From NCBI GenBank assembly GCA_028564675.1, contig JAOVVO010000096.1:1-64000 (forward strand): a stretch of DNA of 64,000 nucleotides, written 5' to 3'. Below the pieces are notes generated by a model that was not told the origin of the DNA, did not search any database, and was given only the letters and a program-made list of their open reading frames with translations. This DNA comes from Onchocerca lupi (Eukaryota; Nematoda; Chromadorea; Rhabditida; Onchocercidae). Every line of letters begins with the position of its first letter. The stretch's first letter is position 1. Of this stretch, positions 51,666-63,962 are shown piece after piece. The position numbers and the translations under genes are program-made.

Positions 51666-54600
51666 TTCAAAATGCTTGCTGATTTCTGCAATTTTCCCCA
51701 TGAAACATTCCAAGTATTATGAAACAAAAAAGATCATATGAATAAATTTTAACTTGAAAAGAAAAGAAAAAAGAAAAAAAGATTTGAAAGAATTAGTTTT
51801 TTCTTGCAATCATATTTTTCCTTTTCTTTTATCTCTGTTTTTTAATCAACATTCTGAACTAATTTACTCATTTATTTGCAAGATAAATTCATCTGAATAT
51901 CTCATAAAAGTTGCAAAGTTTGATAAAAGAAAGATTGAACTTGTTTGGCAAGAAGATTAAATATGCATTTTTCATTTAAATATTTATAAACAAATCAAGA
52001 ATTTATAATTGCTTACATATGCAATTAAGCACTATGTAATTTGAAGTATATCTATAATTGGATCAATAACTGCTTAATGGGAACAATTCTATAATTAGTA
52101 CTAATTGTTTGCATGATAATTAAAGTTGAATAAAATCCGAAAATGTCAACAATTACTATTAATTTCAGCTTTTAAACGTTTATGGAAATATGAAATAGAC
52201 CTCGGAATAATATATGACAATCTGCATAAACATCAACAATCACAATGATTCACATTTAATTGATTCTTTAGATCGATCTGCTCATTGATACAGGATCGAT
52301 AGATGTTAGTTAGTTGAATATTTGCTTAGTGATCCATTTATGAATCAATAAAAACCAAAAATTTCCACTTTGATATATTCTTGATGTTTCATCTATTTAC
52401 TTCTTCTCATCCTTTCGTTTTAAAATCTAACTTTATTTTTATTTCCATTTTCTTTTGCCTTATTTTCTTCTCTTTAGCATTCCTTTTTTTTTTTTCCTTT
52501 TATCAATAACAAAGGTTACAGAGGTAAGTCTTGGTCGTCATAATTTATATCCCAAACTATAAATCAAATTTATGATCCATAAAAGATTGTTTTTGCTTCC
52601 AATCTATCGACTGATAAATGTTATCCACCATAAATAATCTCAGAAACCTTAATGGACCTGAGCATTCTGCAAGAATGAAAGTTACACTATTTCATTCCAA
52701 AACCCTGCATTTATCATCGATAAATCCCCATAATTTTACGATCATATCAGTCTGATTGTCGAGCAAAGTGATCGTTTTGAGATTGCTATTTGAAATCTTA
52801 TTCCAATCGATAACCATTTCCTTTTCTTTTTCCATATCTAATACTTAAAATTTTTTCTTATACATTATTATTTCATGGAATTTTTAGTTTTTCTGAGAAA
52901 AAAAAAGAAAAAACAAAAAAGAACATTTACTCCATATTTTATAATTTGAATCTTTTTCAATCAAATTTGATCATTAAATCCTTTGATCAATTTCTTCTCT
53001 TCTATATATTCACTCAAGTTTATGATGATGTGCAGATGAAAGTAGCTAAGTGATGTCGGAAAATGAAAGAAAAAAGTATTTTCGAAAACTTCAAATTGAC
53101 CGAAAGATATTCGCAGTGACGAACATCTGGCCAAAATATCAACTAACGGATGAATTGAACTTAATGACTTGATACTAGTCGTCGCAAAATCCATTTTACG
53201 AATACAAATCTATTAGAGATTAAAACAAATCAGTCATGCTGATTGAAAATAATTCTGACACACAGAACTAATCAAGTGATTTTTCCGTAGCAATTAATAT
53301 TCGAATTTGAATACAATAATTGACACTACCATCTTCTTCCACAATAATTTATATTAGAATTATTAATGCAATTTAACAACATTATCGCAAAATTATGCTA
53401 ATTTTCACCTGAACTTTAATTTCAATTTAGTCTGCAAATGCCTTATCATAATTATATATACCGATCATTTACCTTTTGTAAAATGTAGAATTTGCCAAAT
53501 ATTTCTTGAAAATAAAAAAATTTTGACATTTTCATGAATTATTTTTACTTTTAATGATTCATTTTCTTTTTCTCAATGTAAAATTTTGCGAAAACTGTAT
53601 TACTACAGTAGATTTATGATGCTCCTTTGAAGTTTTTCAATTTTGAAAATTTGCTTTCTAAACTTTCAAATTCACAGCATACATATTTCATCTTTATAAG
53701 ATAATACTACGCATTATTCAAGAAAGAGATGTCAGTCAGAATACTGTATAATATCGTATCAGTAAAGAATATAATTTAAGTAACAGTAGCACAGGTTAGG
53801 TATCGAAAAAAGTTAGAAATGATTAATAGTGGAATTATTCAAAATTTCGCGCCTCTTATTATCAATTTTCATTTTTACTCCTTTACAGAAAAATGAAAAA
53901 TAAAAAATTGTCAATTCATTAATAAATTTAGTCATAAATTTTTTTTTTTCACATTTATTGAATTATATCACTATTTTTGGAGAATACTGTAATTTGCTTT
54001 AAAAAAAAATAAATAAATTCCTAACATAACTCATAAATTTTTGATCCATTATGTAAGGATCATTCTCGAATAACTTCTCTATTCTTAGCTTCATTTTAGA
54101 GAATACACAGGAAAAAATGAATTTTTTTCTAAATATAATTATTGAAAGAATGATAGTTTTGTTTGTGGGAAATTTCTAAAATGATACAAAATAAAAATGT
54201 AATTAAATGAAAGATATTTTGCATAACTTTTGTCGAATAACACACCTTTGTCAATTTTCCCAGCCATTACTTGGCTGGAAAAAAAAAAAAAAAAAAACTT
54301 CTTCAACTGACTTTTTCTCCTCTTCCTCTCTTATTTCATATAATTTATTGAAAAATACTGTTCACCATGTGTGGTCCATTCGTTTATTTGAAAAGCTATA
54401 AAATAAAATATAGTGGCACACAAGGACAGTTCTCCACCCATTTTCTTCGTTTTTCAAAAAATTACTTTTAACCTAACTGAAACAAAATTTTGTTCCGTCA
54501 TTATTTTTCACTTACATTTACGTGCGTGTAACGTGCAATTGCAAACGTATGTAAGCATTTTGGTTGTATTTCTAAATATAAAGCATCAAATTATATACTT

Positions 54601-55043
54601 TTTTTTTTCCAATTTATGTCGCACATTAAAAACGTTAGTTTAAAAAATTCTAGCTTAGAAAGATTTTATAGATGATGATCCATCTTCTATCGTTTCAGGA
54701 AAAATTCAATCAATATATTAAGCTTCGGGAAATATATTATGAAATTGGAGAGATTTTTTTTTAAATGTCCAAAATAATTTATTTTGAAATACTAATTTTT
54801 GAGTAACTAATTATGAATTGGATCTTTCAATCATCGAAAAACTATAATGAAAAATATTTTAATGTAATAAATATTCTATGCTTAATTTAAGATATGTTTT
54901 AGTAGAAGTTCGACACATTGATACAAATTTTCTGTTTAATTTCGACTTTTAGCCATTTTCGATTTTATGCTTTTTATTGTCGCAATTGAAGGATTCTCAA
55001 CGATCATTTCATTATTCTCATTGCTGAAATTCAAAATGTGATT

Positions 55044-55238
55044 TCAATAAATTTTCGTTTCCATTTTTTTTGCAATCTTTTTTGCAATGAAAGATGAAAA
55101 TTCATCCATCCGAATCGAATACAATCGAACGATCTCCAACGGTGTCGCATTGATGGCCTTTCCTTCTTCATCCAACCATCTCATTACTTTTTCTTCTTCT
55201 CTTTTACGATCACGAAGTATCGTATGCCAGATTATCAA
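55044..55238 (-). CDS. Coding-like segment, charged helical, unidentified
   Basis: On the minus strand a stretch of about 64 codons reads IIWHTILRDRKREEEKVM, then RWLDEEGKAINATPLEI and VRLYSIRMDEFSSF, ending in TGA. Composition (balanced charge, varied codons) is that of a real last exon rather than A+T noise, and the local G+C is higher than around it. No ATG start or clear acceptor was found. The opposite strand is also open (55087-55300), so the strand is not certain. Confidence 0.3.
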   Translation of the reverse strand: MIIWHTILRDRKREEEKVMRWLDEEGKAINATPLEIVRLYSIRMDEFSSFIAKKIAKKMETKIY

Positions 55239-55284
55239 ATATCGAATCCTTCAACTTTTTCTTCACTCTTTTCCTCAATTTCGG

Positions 55285-55320
<36 letters not shown>

Positions 55321-55765
55321 GAAACGAATATTACCGATGAAATTGGAAATCGTAAAATTTTATTTTTCAATCTTTTCCTAGAAATACGGAAAAAACTTCG
55401 AAGACATATGAATGAAATTCTGATTAAATTTTCGTTTTTTTTTTTTTTTTTTTAATTTTTTCGTAAATATATAATCGTTGAGATTAGTAAACATTCCTTA
55501 TTTTTGTAAGCCTTCCTTCTTAGATGGCTCCATTTTTTACGTCTTTTTTTTTTTTTCAGGAAGGTGAAAAAACGAAATTTTATTCTCTTTTTTTTTGTGT
55601 GTGTGTATAGAGAAGAAAAGAAAATAAGAAATGAAAATGAAATTGTTCTGAAGGTTTGGGGAGTTGTTATCTTGGAAATTCTTTTTTTTTTTTCCTTTTT
55701 ATGAGAGTCGTAAATTTTTGCATCAAAGAAGTGCCCGCATCCCGGAAATAATTTACGAGCTGCAG

Positions 55766-55933
55766 CATTTTCTACTTTATGCTATCCTTTAACAAAATTG
55801 CAAGAATTCCTTCAAATACTTGCATAATAGACAGGCCAAGTAATCGAATGTTGTACAGCAACATCCTTTCCATCAAGCAAACGGAAATTTGTGAATTCAT
55901 GAAGTTTCAACAGGCCAAGAATCGATTGAAAAG
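55766..55933 (+). CDS. Exon-like segment, unidentified gene (possibly joined to 57924-58020)
   Basis: From an acceptor CTGCAG the stretch is open to a donor AAAAG|GTATGA (phase 2). It reads MLSFNKIARIPSNTCIIDR from an internal ATG at 55779, then MLYSNILSIKQTEICEF and QQAKNRLKR. Higher G+C and varied codons support coding. Its phase fits the candidate exon at 57924. Not recognised. Confidence 0.4.
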
Positions 55934-57366
55934 GTATGAATTTAAGCTAAATAAACAAGTGTTAATTAGAAATTCCGATTGATATGATTTATTTTGAAGT
56001 AAATAAATGAAATAATTAACAAGTATAAAAATAAAGAAAATATAATTAAAATGTTATAATTTTGTTAGTGAAAAGAGCAATGAGTATGTAAATTTAATGC
56101 TCAAAAATTAAACATTCCTATGGGTTATTTTTAGAGCATATTTAAAATTATTTCATCCATTATGAATTTTAATATCATTTCATAAATTGATATTCAAGAG
56201 ACATTCTTATATTTTGCAGATTTATTTTCAATCACAAATTTACATTTTAAAGATTTCCTTATCGATTTTAACAAAGCTTTCCAATTTATGATAATTTCGA
56301 AATTTGTATTAAGTTTAAAATCTCAAAATAGGCACATGGTCAAATTTATTCGAAATGAAGCATTTTAAACAGGAAATTACGACTAAATTGGCAATATTTG
56401 AAAAATCTATTAAAATTAAGTGAAAAAATGGTAAATATTTCATAAACTAACAATTTTTTTCTCAAGCAATTTCAAAAGAACGAAATATAATTATGTTTAA
56501 CAATGAAATGTTGCATTTCTATTATTTTAGGCACTTTCTTTTAATCCTAGTTTTTTAACAAACTTAAACTTCATTCTATTCTTTTCGTATTTAACCTCGT
56601 ACCCAACAACTTATACTCAACAATTCCTACATTCTTCGAAATAATGCATCAGAATAACCTTTGAACTTTATTTAGAGTTTTTGCATTTTTTCATGTTATC
56701 ATTGATGTCATATGAATTTGCTTTTTCCTTCTAAATATGCTGTTTAATCAGGCAAATGCATGCATATGCATATTATTTCGGTTTTTTTCTTGTTAAAAAA
56801 AAGAAGAAAAAAATTTTTTTGTCGAAAATAATGGCAAATGAAATGAATCAATTAGATCCATAAAATATCGTTTAAGAGATAAATCCACTAAAAATGATCA
56901 TACTTTGATGATCCATTTCTACATGTATAAACTAGACTGTTCTCTTTTGCATTTTTCACTTTTTTGTTAATTTTTTAGAATAAAATCGTTTGCTTTCTTT
57001 TTTTTTTTTTGTTGTTTTCAGTATTCATAGCTTTAAAGCAATCAAAAGCTAATATTATTCTTATCATTATTGCGACATATTTCTTTTCATATTTTCAGAA
57101 TAGCAACAATTAAATAACAATACTATTACTTAATTTTTAATTAGTAACAATTTGTTTCTTTTTTTCCTTAAAATTCTACAAGTTTTAAATTTCAGATTTA
57201 TGGGATTTTTAAAATGTTCTAACTTTTTAGCTAGAAAAAATGACTTATTTTATGGCTGCTTATTTTAAATTGATAAATAATGTATCAATGAATATCTAAC
57301 GATCATTCAAAATTTTGAAATTTCATTTTACCCCTCAATAACACATTGGTATGCAAATTCAAAGAA

Positions 57367-57492
57367 ATGCCGGAAATTTTTCTGCGAAATATAACACCTG
57401 TAGAGCGTCGATGGCTAAAGATGAGAAATGTAAATCAAATGAGCCACAAACTTTTGTGTCAATTTGAAGGTCATCATGCATCGTTGAAATAA
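57367..57492 (+). CDS. Coding-like 41-codon segment, unidentified
   Basis: ATG opens MPEIFLRNITPVERRWLK, MRNVNQMSHKLLCQFEGHH and so on to TAA. Codon use and composition look coding; the frame is open further upstream to about 57330, so the ATG need not be the start. A donor-like GAAG|GTCATC lies inside. It sits between two candidate exons but its phases do not fit theirs. Confidence 0.3.
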   Translation: MPEIFLRNITPVERRWLKMRNVNQMSHKLLCQFEGHHASLK

Positions 57493-57923
57493 ATTCAAAC
57501 CAATGAAAATATTTTTCCTCTAATTTAACATTTTCCCTTCATTTGAATATTTGAATTTTCATAATGCCAAATGCTAAATTTATTTTTGCTTAATTTTCCA
57601 TTTTTCTAACTTTTTTTTTTTTCATGGCTTAATTCGAATTGTACGTACAATTCCTTCAAATCAATAGTTTTTATTTGCATAAATCTGTGAACTTCGTATC
57701 TTCTCCTTATCATTTATGTTTTTTCGTTTTCAAATTTATATTTGTGTCACATTAAAGCCCACAATTTTTGAAAATAAGATTAAAATTGGCATTTTGAAAT
57801 CATCAAATGAACACTTCACGGATCAACATTTTCTGAAATATGAATTTAAATGGAAGTGAAATTTACTTCATTTAAGAAATCATCTTTTTTTCATATTATT
57901 CATTCTGACATAAAATTTTTTAG

Positions 57924-58020
57924 GTTACCAAAACTTTATGATGCATTGAAAATATTTGCCAAAATGCGATATCGATTTTCTTTCGGAAAACAACATGAAT
58001 ATTTTTATTTCCTTGTACCA
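57924..58020 (+). CDS. Exon-like segment, unidentified gene
   Basis: Between an acceptor AATTTTTTAG and CCA|GTATCA, the phase-2 frame reads LPKLYDALKIFAKMRYRFSF, then GKQHEYFYFLVP. It joins in phase to 55766-55933 across a 2-kb intron. No further exon was found with confidence. Confidence 0.35.
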
Positions 58021-59104
58021 GTATCAAAAGCTAAGTTTAACTTTATTTAAATTTAATCAGATAAAATAATTGCATTAGTTTTCACATGACAATTTTTCTT
58101 GAATTTGTTTACACATTTATTTGAAGATTGAAAGTGTAAAATTCTAAAAGTTGAATTAAATCTTAACTTCTCATTATATCAGTCCAATAGTTTCAGTTTC
58201 GAAACTTGAATTTGAAGTTTTAAGTTGCCGAATTCTACAGCAAACTGAATCATCGAAGATGTCAAGTATGTTCAAATAATTGCTATTTGTAAAAAAATCT
58301 GTTGACGACTTAAACTTTCTCGTTGATTTAGAACAAAGTGCGCAAAATTTTAGATAAAATTCAGCATAATTTTAGAAAATATGGATCCAAAGTTCACTTA
58401 TAAATTTCATTTTTATACATCTATAAGTTGTTTCAATAGTTATAATAAGATGCCAAAATTTGGAAAATATGAAATAAATTTTGTAAACTGATAATATTTG
58501 CTTCAATAGAAACAGGAAAAATGAAAATTTAAACAGACAGATTCATCTGAAATTGTGCTTAAAAAATGACTTTTGCTCATCAATCGATTCCTTGATTTCT
58601 TTCAATATTTGTAGAGCTAAAGTTAATTTCTATTGTTTGCTTAAAAATTAATTCGTAACAACGGATTTCTTCAAATTTTACACTTAATATAAATTGTAAA
58701 ACTCTTGATTTACCCATAATCATTCCATCAATAGTAAATGATCTTAACAAATCAATAAATACACAAACGTTCCCAACACAAAGATTTTTTCATTATATTT
58801 CTATATCTGATATTGGCGAAAAAAAAAAAAAAAAAAAGGTCCGTAACATTTATTCACATTTTACAATAATTTCTTCAAAGATTTAAATCAAAAACGAAAA
58901 TCTTAACAAAAATTCTTACCGTTTTTTGAAATTAATTTTGTTTTTTCAATAAAAAATATTTTCTTTTGATATTAAAGTAATTTTCAGTACTACTAATTGG
59001 GTTGGAATAAATTAACGAATTATCACTTCTTAACTATGATTGAAAATATTAAAGAAATCTTCAAAGAATAAACAAAGAGAGGGAGAGAGAGAGAGAGGAA
59101 GAGA
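58021..59104. other. Non-coding stretch containing a hydroxypyruvate isomerase exon relic
   Basis: Apart from the relic at 58573-58657, nothing coding is seen. A run of 20 A lies at 58819-58838. Confidence 0.5.
58573..58657 (-). pseudogene. Diverged duplicate of a hydroxypyruvate isomerase exon and its intron edge
   Basis: On the minus strand this matches 63913-64000: the intron edge (TTAATTT.TAAGCAAA..AAT), an acceptor TTTAG, then CTCTACAA.T.TTGAAAGAA. The real exon reads LQVLKEVNEPNLKIML; this one reads LQILKEIKESIDEQKSFF and lacks the donor at the corresponding place. The similarity fades over the second half of the exon. A local duplication followed by decay explains it best; a working exon of a second copy is possible. 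Confidence 0.5.
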
Positions 59105-59230
59105 GGATTCAAAAAAAAAAAAAAAAAAAAGGAGACTAATCATTACGTTCGGACACTCATAAAGTCGGCAAACATCAGGAAGGATCAATTGAAAGAGTTG
59201 TCTGTACAAAAAAGAAGGCAAATTGTATAA
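59105..59230 (+). CDS. Coding-like segment after an A run, unidentified
   Basis: After a run of 20 A the frame reads ETNHYVRTLIKSANIRK, then DQLKELSVQKRRQIV and TAA. The composition (varied, charged) is coding-like, but no normal acceptor is seen, and the A run makes the frame upstream unreliable. Confidence 0.2.
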   Translation, partial: GFKKKKKKKETNHYVRTLIKSANIRKDQLKELSVQKRRQIV

Positions 59231-61261
59231 AAAATAAATTTCAATTCATTTTTCTCAGAGCAGCAACCTTCTCAACCATATTCTTTTCAAATTTTCATTA
59301 TGATTTTCTTGTCATATCTCAAAAATTTTTTTTTAGTTTCTTTATATTACAGTAAATTGAAATACAGTGAAATTGTCATTCGATGCTAGTTATAATTTAT
59401 AACATTGCTGTACAGTAGTAGAATTGTTGTATGAATCATGTGATTTAATTGTCAAATGAATAAAAATGTTGAAAGATTGATTGACAATTGAATGATTTTT
59501 CATTCATATTTTCTTTTTTTCCTCCTTGTTACAGTAAACCTTTTCACCTTTTCCTTTTTTTCTTTATCAAAAAATTCTTATTTCAAGGTTGTTATTAAAA
59601 TTACGTAATCATTATCGAATAATTGCTATCATCGTTACAGTAATCATATTTTCAATATTCTCAACGTAACTATTAGTAAAAGTTTTATTTTTAACACATT
59701 GTATGAAATTTCTTTTTTTTTTTTTTTTTTTTTCCTCAAAGATTTGTCAAGAAAGAGGTTGGACTTTTTATTTAGAGCGATAATCTGGACAGATCGTAAT
59801 TGTGTGATATTACTATTTGGTGTGCTTGATGGTTGGCTGGTTGATTGACAATGGGATTTTAATTAAAAGATTTTAATCAATTTTAATTAATATAAATCTT
59901 TATACGGCATCATAGCCAAATCTTGATAACAGTGATATTTTGCTATTCCGAAGAAAAGATAAATGTAATCTATGTGTATACTTGGGTTAACTAAAAGTAA
60001 TTAAAGTTTCAATATCTGTAATTATAGCGATAAGCGATATCTGAATATTTCAAACTCTATCAAAATTCATTTTATAGCAATATGAACTTTGTAGTTCTTA
60101 TAAATACCTAATTTATCCTATCATTGTTGATTTCGTCGATGTTCCACGAATATCAGCTTATTTATTTTGATCAGCATCACAGAAGTTTAAATAAGTAAGT
60201 CATCTTTTTTTTTTTTTTTTCTATTTATTTGAGTAAAAATCTTTATATAAACCTGTCATTTGAGAATCGATTAGTCGATTTAACTTTTAAAATAACCGAA
60301 ATGTGTTGAGTGCTGAACATTTCAATTTGATATTTGAGACGTCATTTGACAAATCACTGAGAAAATGAACTTTTCAATAACATCAAAAACATGCATTAAA
60401 ATCTTACTAATTCCACGAATTAGTATGATATTCAATTTATTTGCTTATTTAATATCTAGATTATGTTACTTTTCATGCCTAAACTGATATCAAATCTATG
60501 ATATAACGAACCATTTCTTTTTCCAATTATTATTGTTACCTTTAATTATCAATTGTCGTGTTATATACCTCGTGATAATCATCATGATTTGATAATCTTT
60601 GTAATTATTATGATTTGTAAGAGAATGAAAATACTTTATGCAATTTTATCCAATTAATTTTTGCTTAGTTCAGAATAGTAAATTTTTATCAAAAAGAATA
60701 TCGTGCGATCTTTTTGAGTAGACTTACCGTATCCTAGCTTATGCTAAACTTATAAATTGAGATTATTTTACTAGTATTATTTCTAATGCAAGCTGATATT
60801 CATTATAAGCTTCTGAAATCAAACAAATATTATATTTATGAGTGAAAGAAGATGCCATTGAAAGCAGAAAATTATTGAGATGCTATCAAAAATCACAACA
60901 ATGATTTCTTTCTAAAATCAAAAATAAAAGTAAATTAGAAGATTTATTTTGGAGAAATTAAAATGAACAATGAATGGATTATTTTAAGTTGAATATCATA
61001 CTGCTAGCGTTCTACTTCTTATTTCTGCAGTTACTACGCCTATTTAAAAGTTATTTTGAAAGAACTTTTATTTATTATATTTATAGCTTTATTACCTTAC
61101 AACGGATTACATTATTTAAAGCATTCTTAGCACAAAACATCATCAAAATGACATCCATTAAATAAATATTTTTTTATGGACTTGTATTTTTATTATATCC
61201 CTTAAATTTTTTTTGAATTTAAAAATTTTATGACAAAAGATGCCAAGAGCTTGCAATATAA
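59231..61261. other. Non-coding stretch
   Basis: A+T-rich, with T runs (59711-59733, 60207-60221) and no credible exon. A GGTTGGCTGGTTGATTG patch near 59830 is simple sequence. Confidence 0.5.
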
Positions 61262-62221
61262 ATGCGAAATACTTTGAAACTTGGAAAATATGAATTATAC
61301 TCGGGACGAAATGTAATAAATAAAAATTTGGTTGATGTAAACAATCCATCAGCTGAGCATAAGCTACTTAATATGTTGAGTGCTTCTGGCAATTCATTTC
61401 ATAACAACCATGTTTCGCGTAAAATTATTCCAAGAGTTGTATAGTTGATGAATGAGAGCAGTCATTGTTGACGATTAGTTTCATAGAAATTAGTAAACTG
61501 TGTAAATAACTAAATTATTTTGAATATTTCGGAACGTATAGATTATCAAATACTCCTGCATTCAATTTTCATTTCATTGTCTGTATTTCTATTTTAATCT
61601 GATTTCAGTTTCAAAAGTAAGTTTAAACATTAAATTGTTGTTTTTTAATCTTAACTGATGTTAATTTTATTTTATATTGTTATTTTTTAATATTAACTAA
61701 TACTAGCTTTTGTTACATATTTTCTTTTTTTAAAAATTGAAAATATTTTGAAAACTATTTTTCACGTTTCAGATTGCAATCGACACTTCGCAAAAGCGAA
61801 AAAGAAGGAACCAATGATTTTGGAATCAAAAATCCCCGAAAGCAATAAATCCACATCAACATTTTCCTTTTGCATGAGCCTGTTCGTCTACCCTGTGGTA
61901 CCGAGTTGTGTCTGAGTATTAGCAAACACAATCGGTCACTGGGTAAAGGACCTTGCTCTGGCCCATCATTCCATTCATTATTAATAACTTTATTCCTGTT
62001 ACTAGTTTATATTATTTCTTTTTCTACACTTGTAATGATCAATTTCATGAAGTCTCCATAATATTTCTGTTTCAAACTCTGTAGCACTACAGGAAGCCAT
62101 TTTGCACGACCTCCATGCTTCACTTACAGAAAGAATAATTCTTCAAAGCGAAATACATAAACCTGAACATCATATTTACATTGACTTAAAGAATTTTCTG
62201 AAAGTATTTGAAGGAAAATGA
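61262..62221 (+). CDS. Unrecognised 3-exon gene with an apparent one-base deletion in exon 2
   Basis: Exons 61262-61418, 61773-61942 and 62085-62221 have matching phases (1, 1) and good sites (C|GTAAAA, TTTCAG, G|GTAAAG, CTGTAG). Exon 1 starts MRNTLKLGKYELYSGR and has a stop just upstream, so the ATG is credible. Exon 2 begins CNRHFAKAKKKEPM and its second half reads HEPVRLPCGTELCLSISK, but the halves are one base out of frame around the CCTTTTGC at 61866-61873; its length (170) is one short of a multiple of three as the phases need. Exon 3 reads ALQEAILHDLHASLTERII and ends NFLKVFEGK. With the base present the protein would have 154 residues, without signal peptide or membrane segment. A dropped base in a T run (assembly error) or a young pseudogene are the options; an alternative acceptor at 61878 would skip the problem. 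Not recognised. Confidence 0.55.
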
Positions 62222-63250
62222 AAATTTAAACCCAAACATATTAATAAAACTAGTAAATAAACTGAACAATACATTTTCGCTGGAAATAGTGTTTCCTTAA
62301 AGAATTACATTAAAAATAGGTGAAAACTGCAACAACGAAGCATCCTAAATCATTGTTTTCTTGCTTTATATCTTGACTCATCTTTTCTGTAAACAAGACA
62401 TAACAATATCGTATATTCCAATTTGAAATATAATAAAGATGCACAATAAGTTAAAATCATGGAATAAACATTATTTCTTAACTTTTTTTATCGCAACAAA
62501 AAGAAAATCTAAGACTTATAAATTTTAACAGGAAAATATTGAAGCAACATAAAGAAATAAGATAAAAAAGAATCAACAAAAAAACTGTACTGAACTTCTT
62601 ATAAAAACGATATAATAGATGAGAAAGCTGCTATGAATATAAGTCGAGAACAAACGGAAAAATCTATTAGATTTTTAGTATTAAATGTGGATAATGAAAT
62701 ATGTGTGTGAAACAAAATCGCAACTTAAAAAAAAAAAAATTGTTGGAATAACTGACACTGTTATAAACTTTGGAAGAAATTTATTTTGGATCTAAGAAAT
62801 TCTGGAAAATATTTGGACCCAGTTACTTAACTGTTATAATAACTGACTTAGTGTTTTTTAACTCAATAAATTGGAATAAATTTTTGAAATTTATGCATTT
62901 TGTGCGATTAGACATATTTCTAGAAAAAACTATACAAGAGAAGAATATCATAAAATATTATACACTGAGAAGCCTCAATTTTAAAAAAGAGCAAATCTTG
63001 CCCAAAATGTAATATGGCTTAGAACAAAGCAAAAAGAAGGAGAAAATATTTGGAAACTATAGTGCATCAACTGAGTAGATAAAATAACAACGGAGCAATT
63101 ACAGGGAAATAAGCCGCTTCTAACTGCATTAGTATTAAGGATCTTAACGATTCTTTCGTTTAGGATTAACTATTATTTCAACATGTTAAAAATAAATCTA
63201 AAAGTCTTATCAAAACATGAAAGAAAAACTTGAAAAATAAGCAAGCACTG
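62222..63250. other. Non-coding stretch
   Basis: Convergent 3' flanks of the gene at 61.3-62.2 kb (+) and hydroxypyruvate isomerase (-). AATAAA-type strings occur on both strands. The frame at 62770-63012 lacks splice context and has no recognisable content. Confidence 0.5.
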
Positions 63251-63962
63251 TCAGAATGTAAGTCCATAATGGTAAACCCACTGGAGATACTGATTATCAC
63301 ATCCACTATTTAGATATTCACATCCGACATCCCAATCGCCAAATTTCTTTAGTATTTTAAACACGTAACTGTAATTTATTTCGCCATCTGTATCTGGTTC
63401 ATGACGACCTGGTACTTGAGCTACTTGAATGTGTCCTGAAATTAGATCATTATTAATTTTATAAAGCAAAAATTGTAGAGACTGGTTAAATTCTTAAATA
63501 GTGAAAGATAATTAGCTTTGATGTGTCTTTTTTTTTGCGTCTCGCTGAATTTCCTGTATACTAATGAGCTGAACTTAAGAAAAAAAAAACTATTTAGTAT
63601 GCAGCAATCGTACAGTAAAATGAATTTGGATAAAGATTAACACTCTCAGAGGATTTATTTCCCAGCAAAAGACAAGTACGATAATAACTGCGATAGTAAT
63701 TTTAAATAATGTAAATCAAGTTCAAAATTAGCTTACCTGTAAAAGGTGCCAGAGTTTCAATAGTAGTAGTAAGCTGCCCACAAATTTGCTGAGCATGAAA
63801 CAAATCCTGTAAACTGGTTGCTTACTTTAACAGGAAAAAAAGTGTTGAGGAAAATGAAAGTTTAAAATAGCAATTTATATGAAATTATACTTTAAAAATG
63901 CACAATACTCACCAACATGATCTTTAAATTCGGTTCATTTACTTCTTTCAACACTTGTAGAG
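63251..63962 (-). CDS. hyi: Hydroxypyruvate isomerase, C-terminal part (3 exons; 5' end beyond the window)
   Basis: Minus-strand exons 63962-63913, 63806-63737 and 63435-63251 join in phase into the last 101 residues. The exons read LQVLKEVNEPNLKIML; DLFHAQQICGQLTTTIETL; HIQVAQVPGRHEPDTDGEIN, ending YHYGLTF. The strings NLKIMLDLFH and GHIQVAQVPGRHEP, and VGCEY near the end, are typical of the Hyi family of TIM-barrel isomerases, which interconvert hydroxypyruvate and tartronate semialdehyde; the aspartate and histidine in DLFH and the HIQ histidine lie in the metal/substrate site in this fold. The human protein has about 277 residues, so roughly two thirds are outside. No oddity is seen in the visible part. 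Confidence 0.93.

Larger units (their letters stand above)
48000..55043. other. Non-coding stretch with a degenerate repeat and a minisatellite
   Basis: Seven kilobases without a supportable gene. It contains a degenerate TTACAGT repeat (49815-49952), a 32-bp minisatellite (51510-51665), a short (TA)n run (50640-50650) and long A or T runs. A GC-richer piece at 51170-51240 after CTTTTGTTGCAG (51108) has no consistent frame. Confidence 0.5.

Noticed and set aside
55087..55455. 122-codon plus-strand frame ending in poly-Phe
   Set aside because: Its tail is two T runs; only the first 60 codons could be coding, and the opposite strand (55044-55238) reads at least as well.
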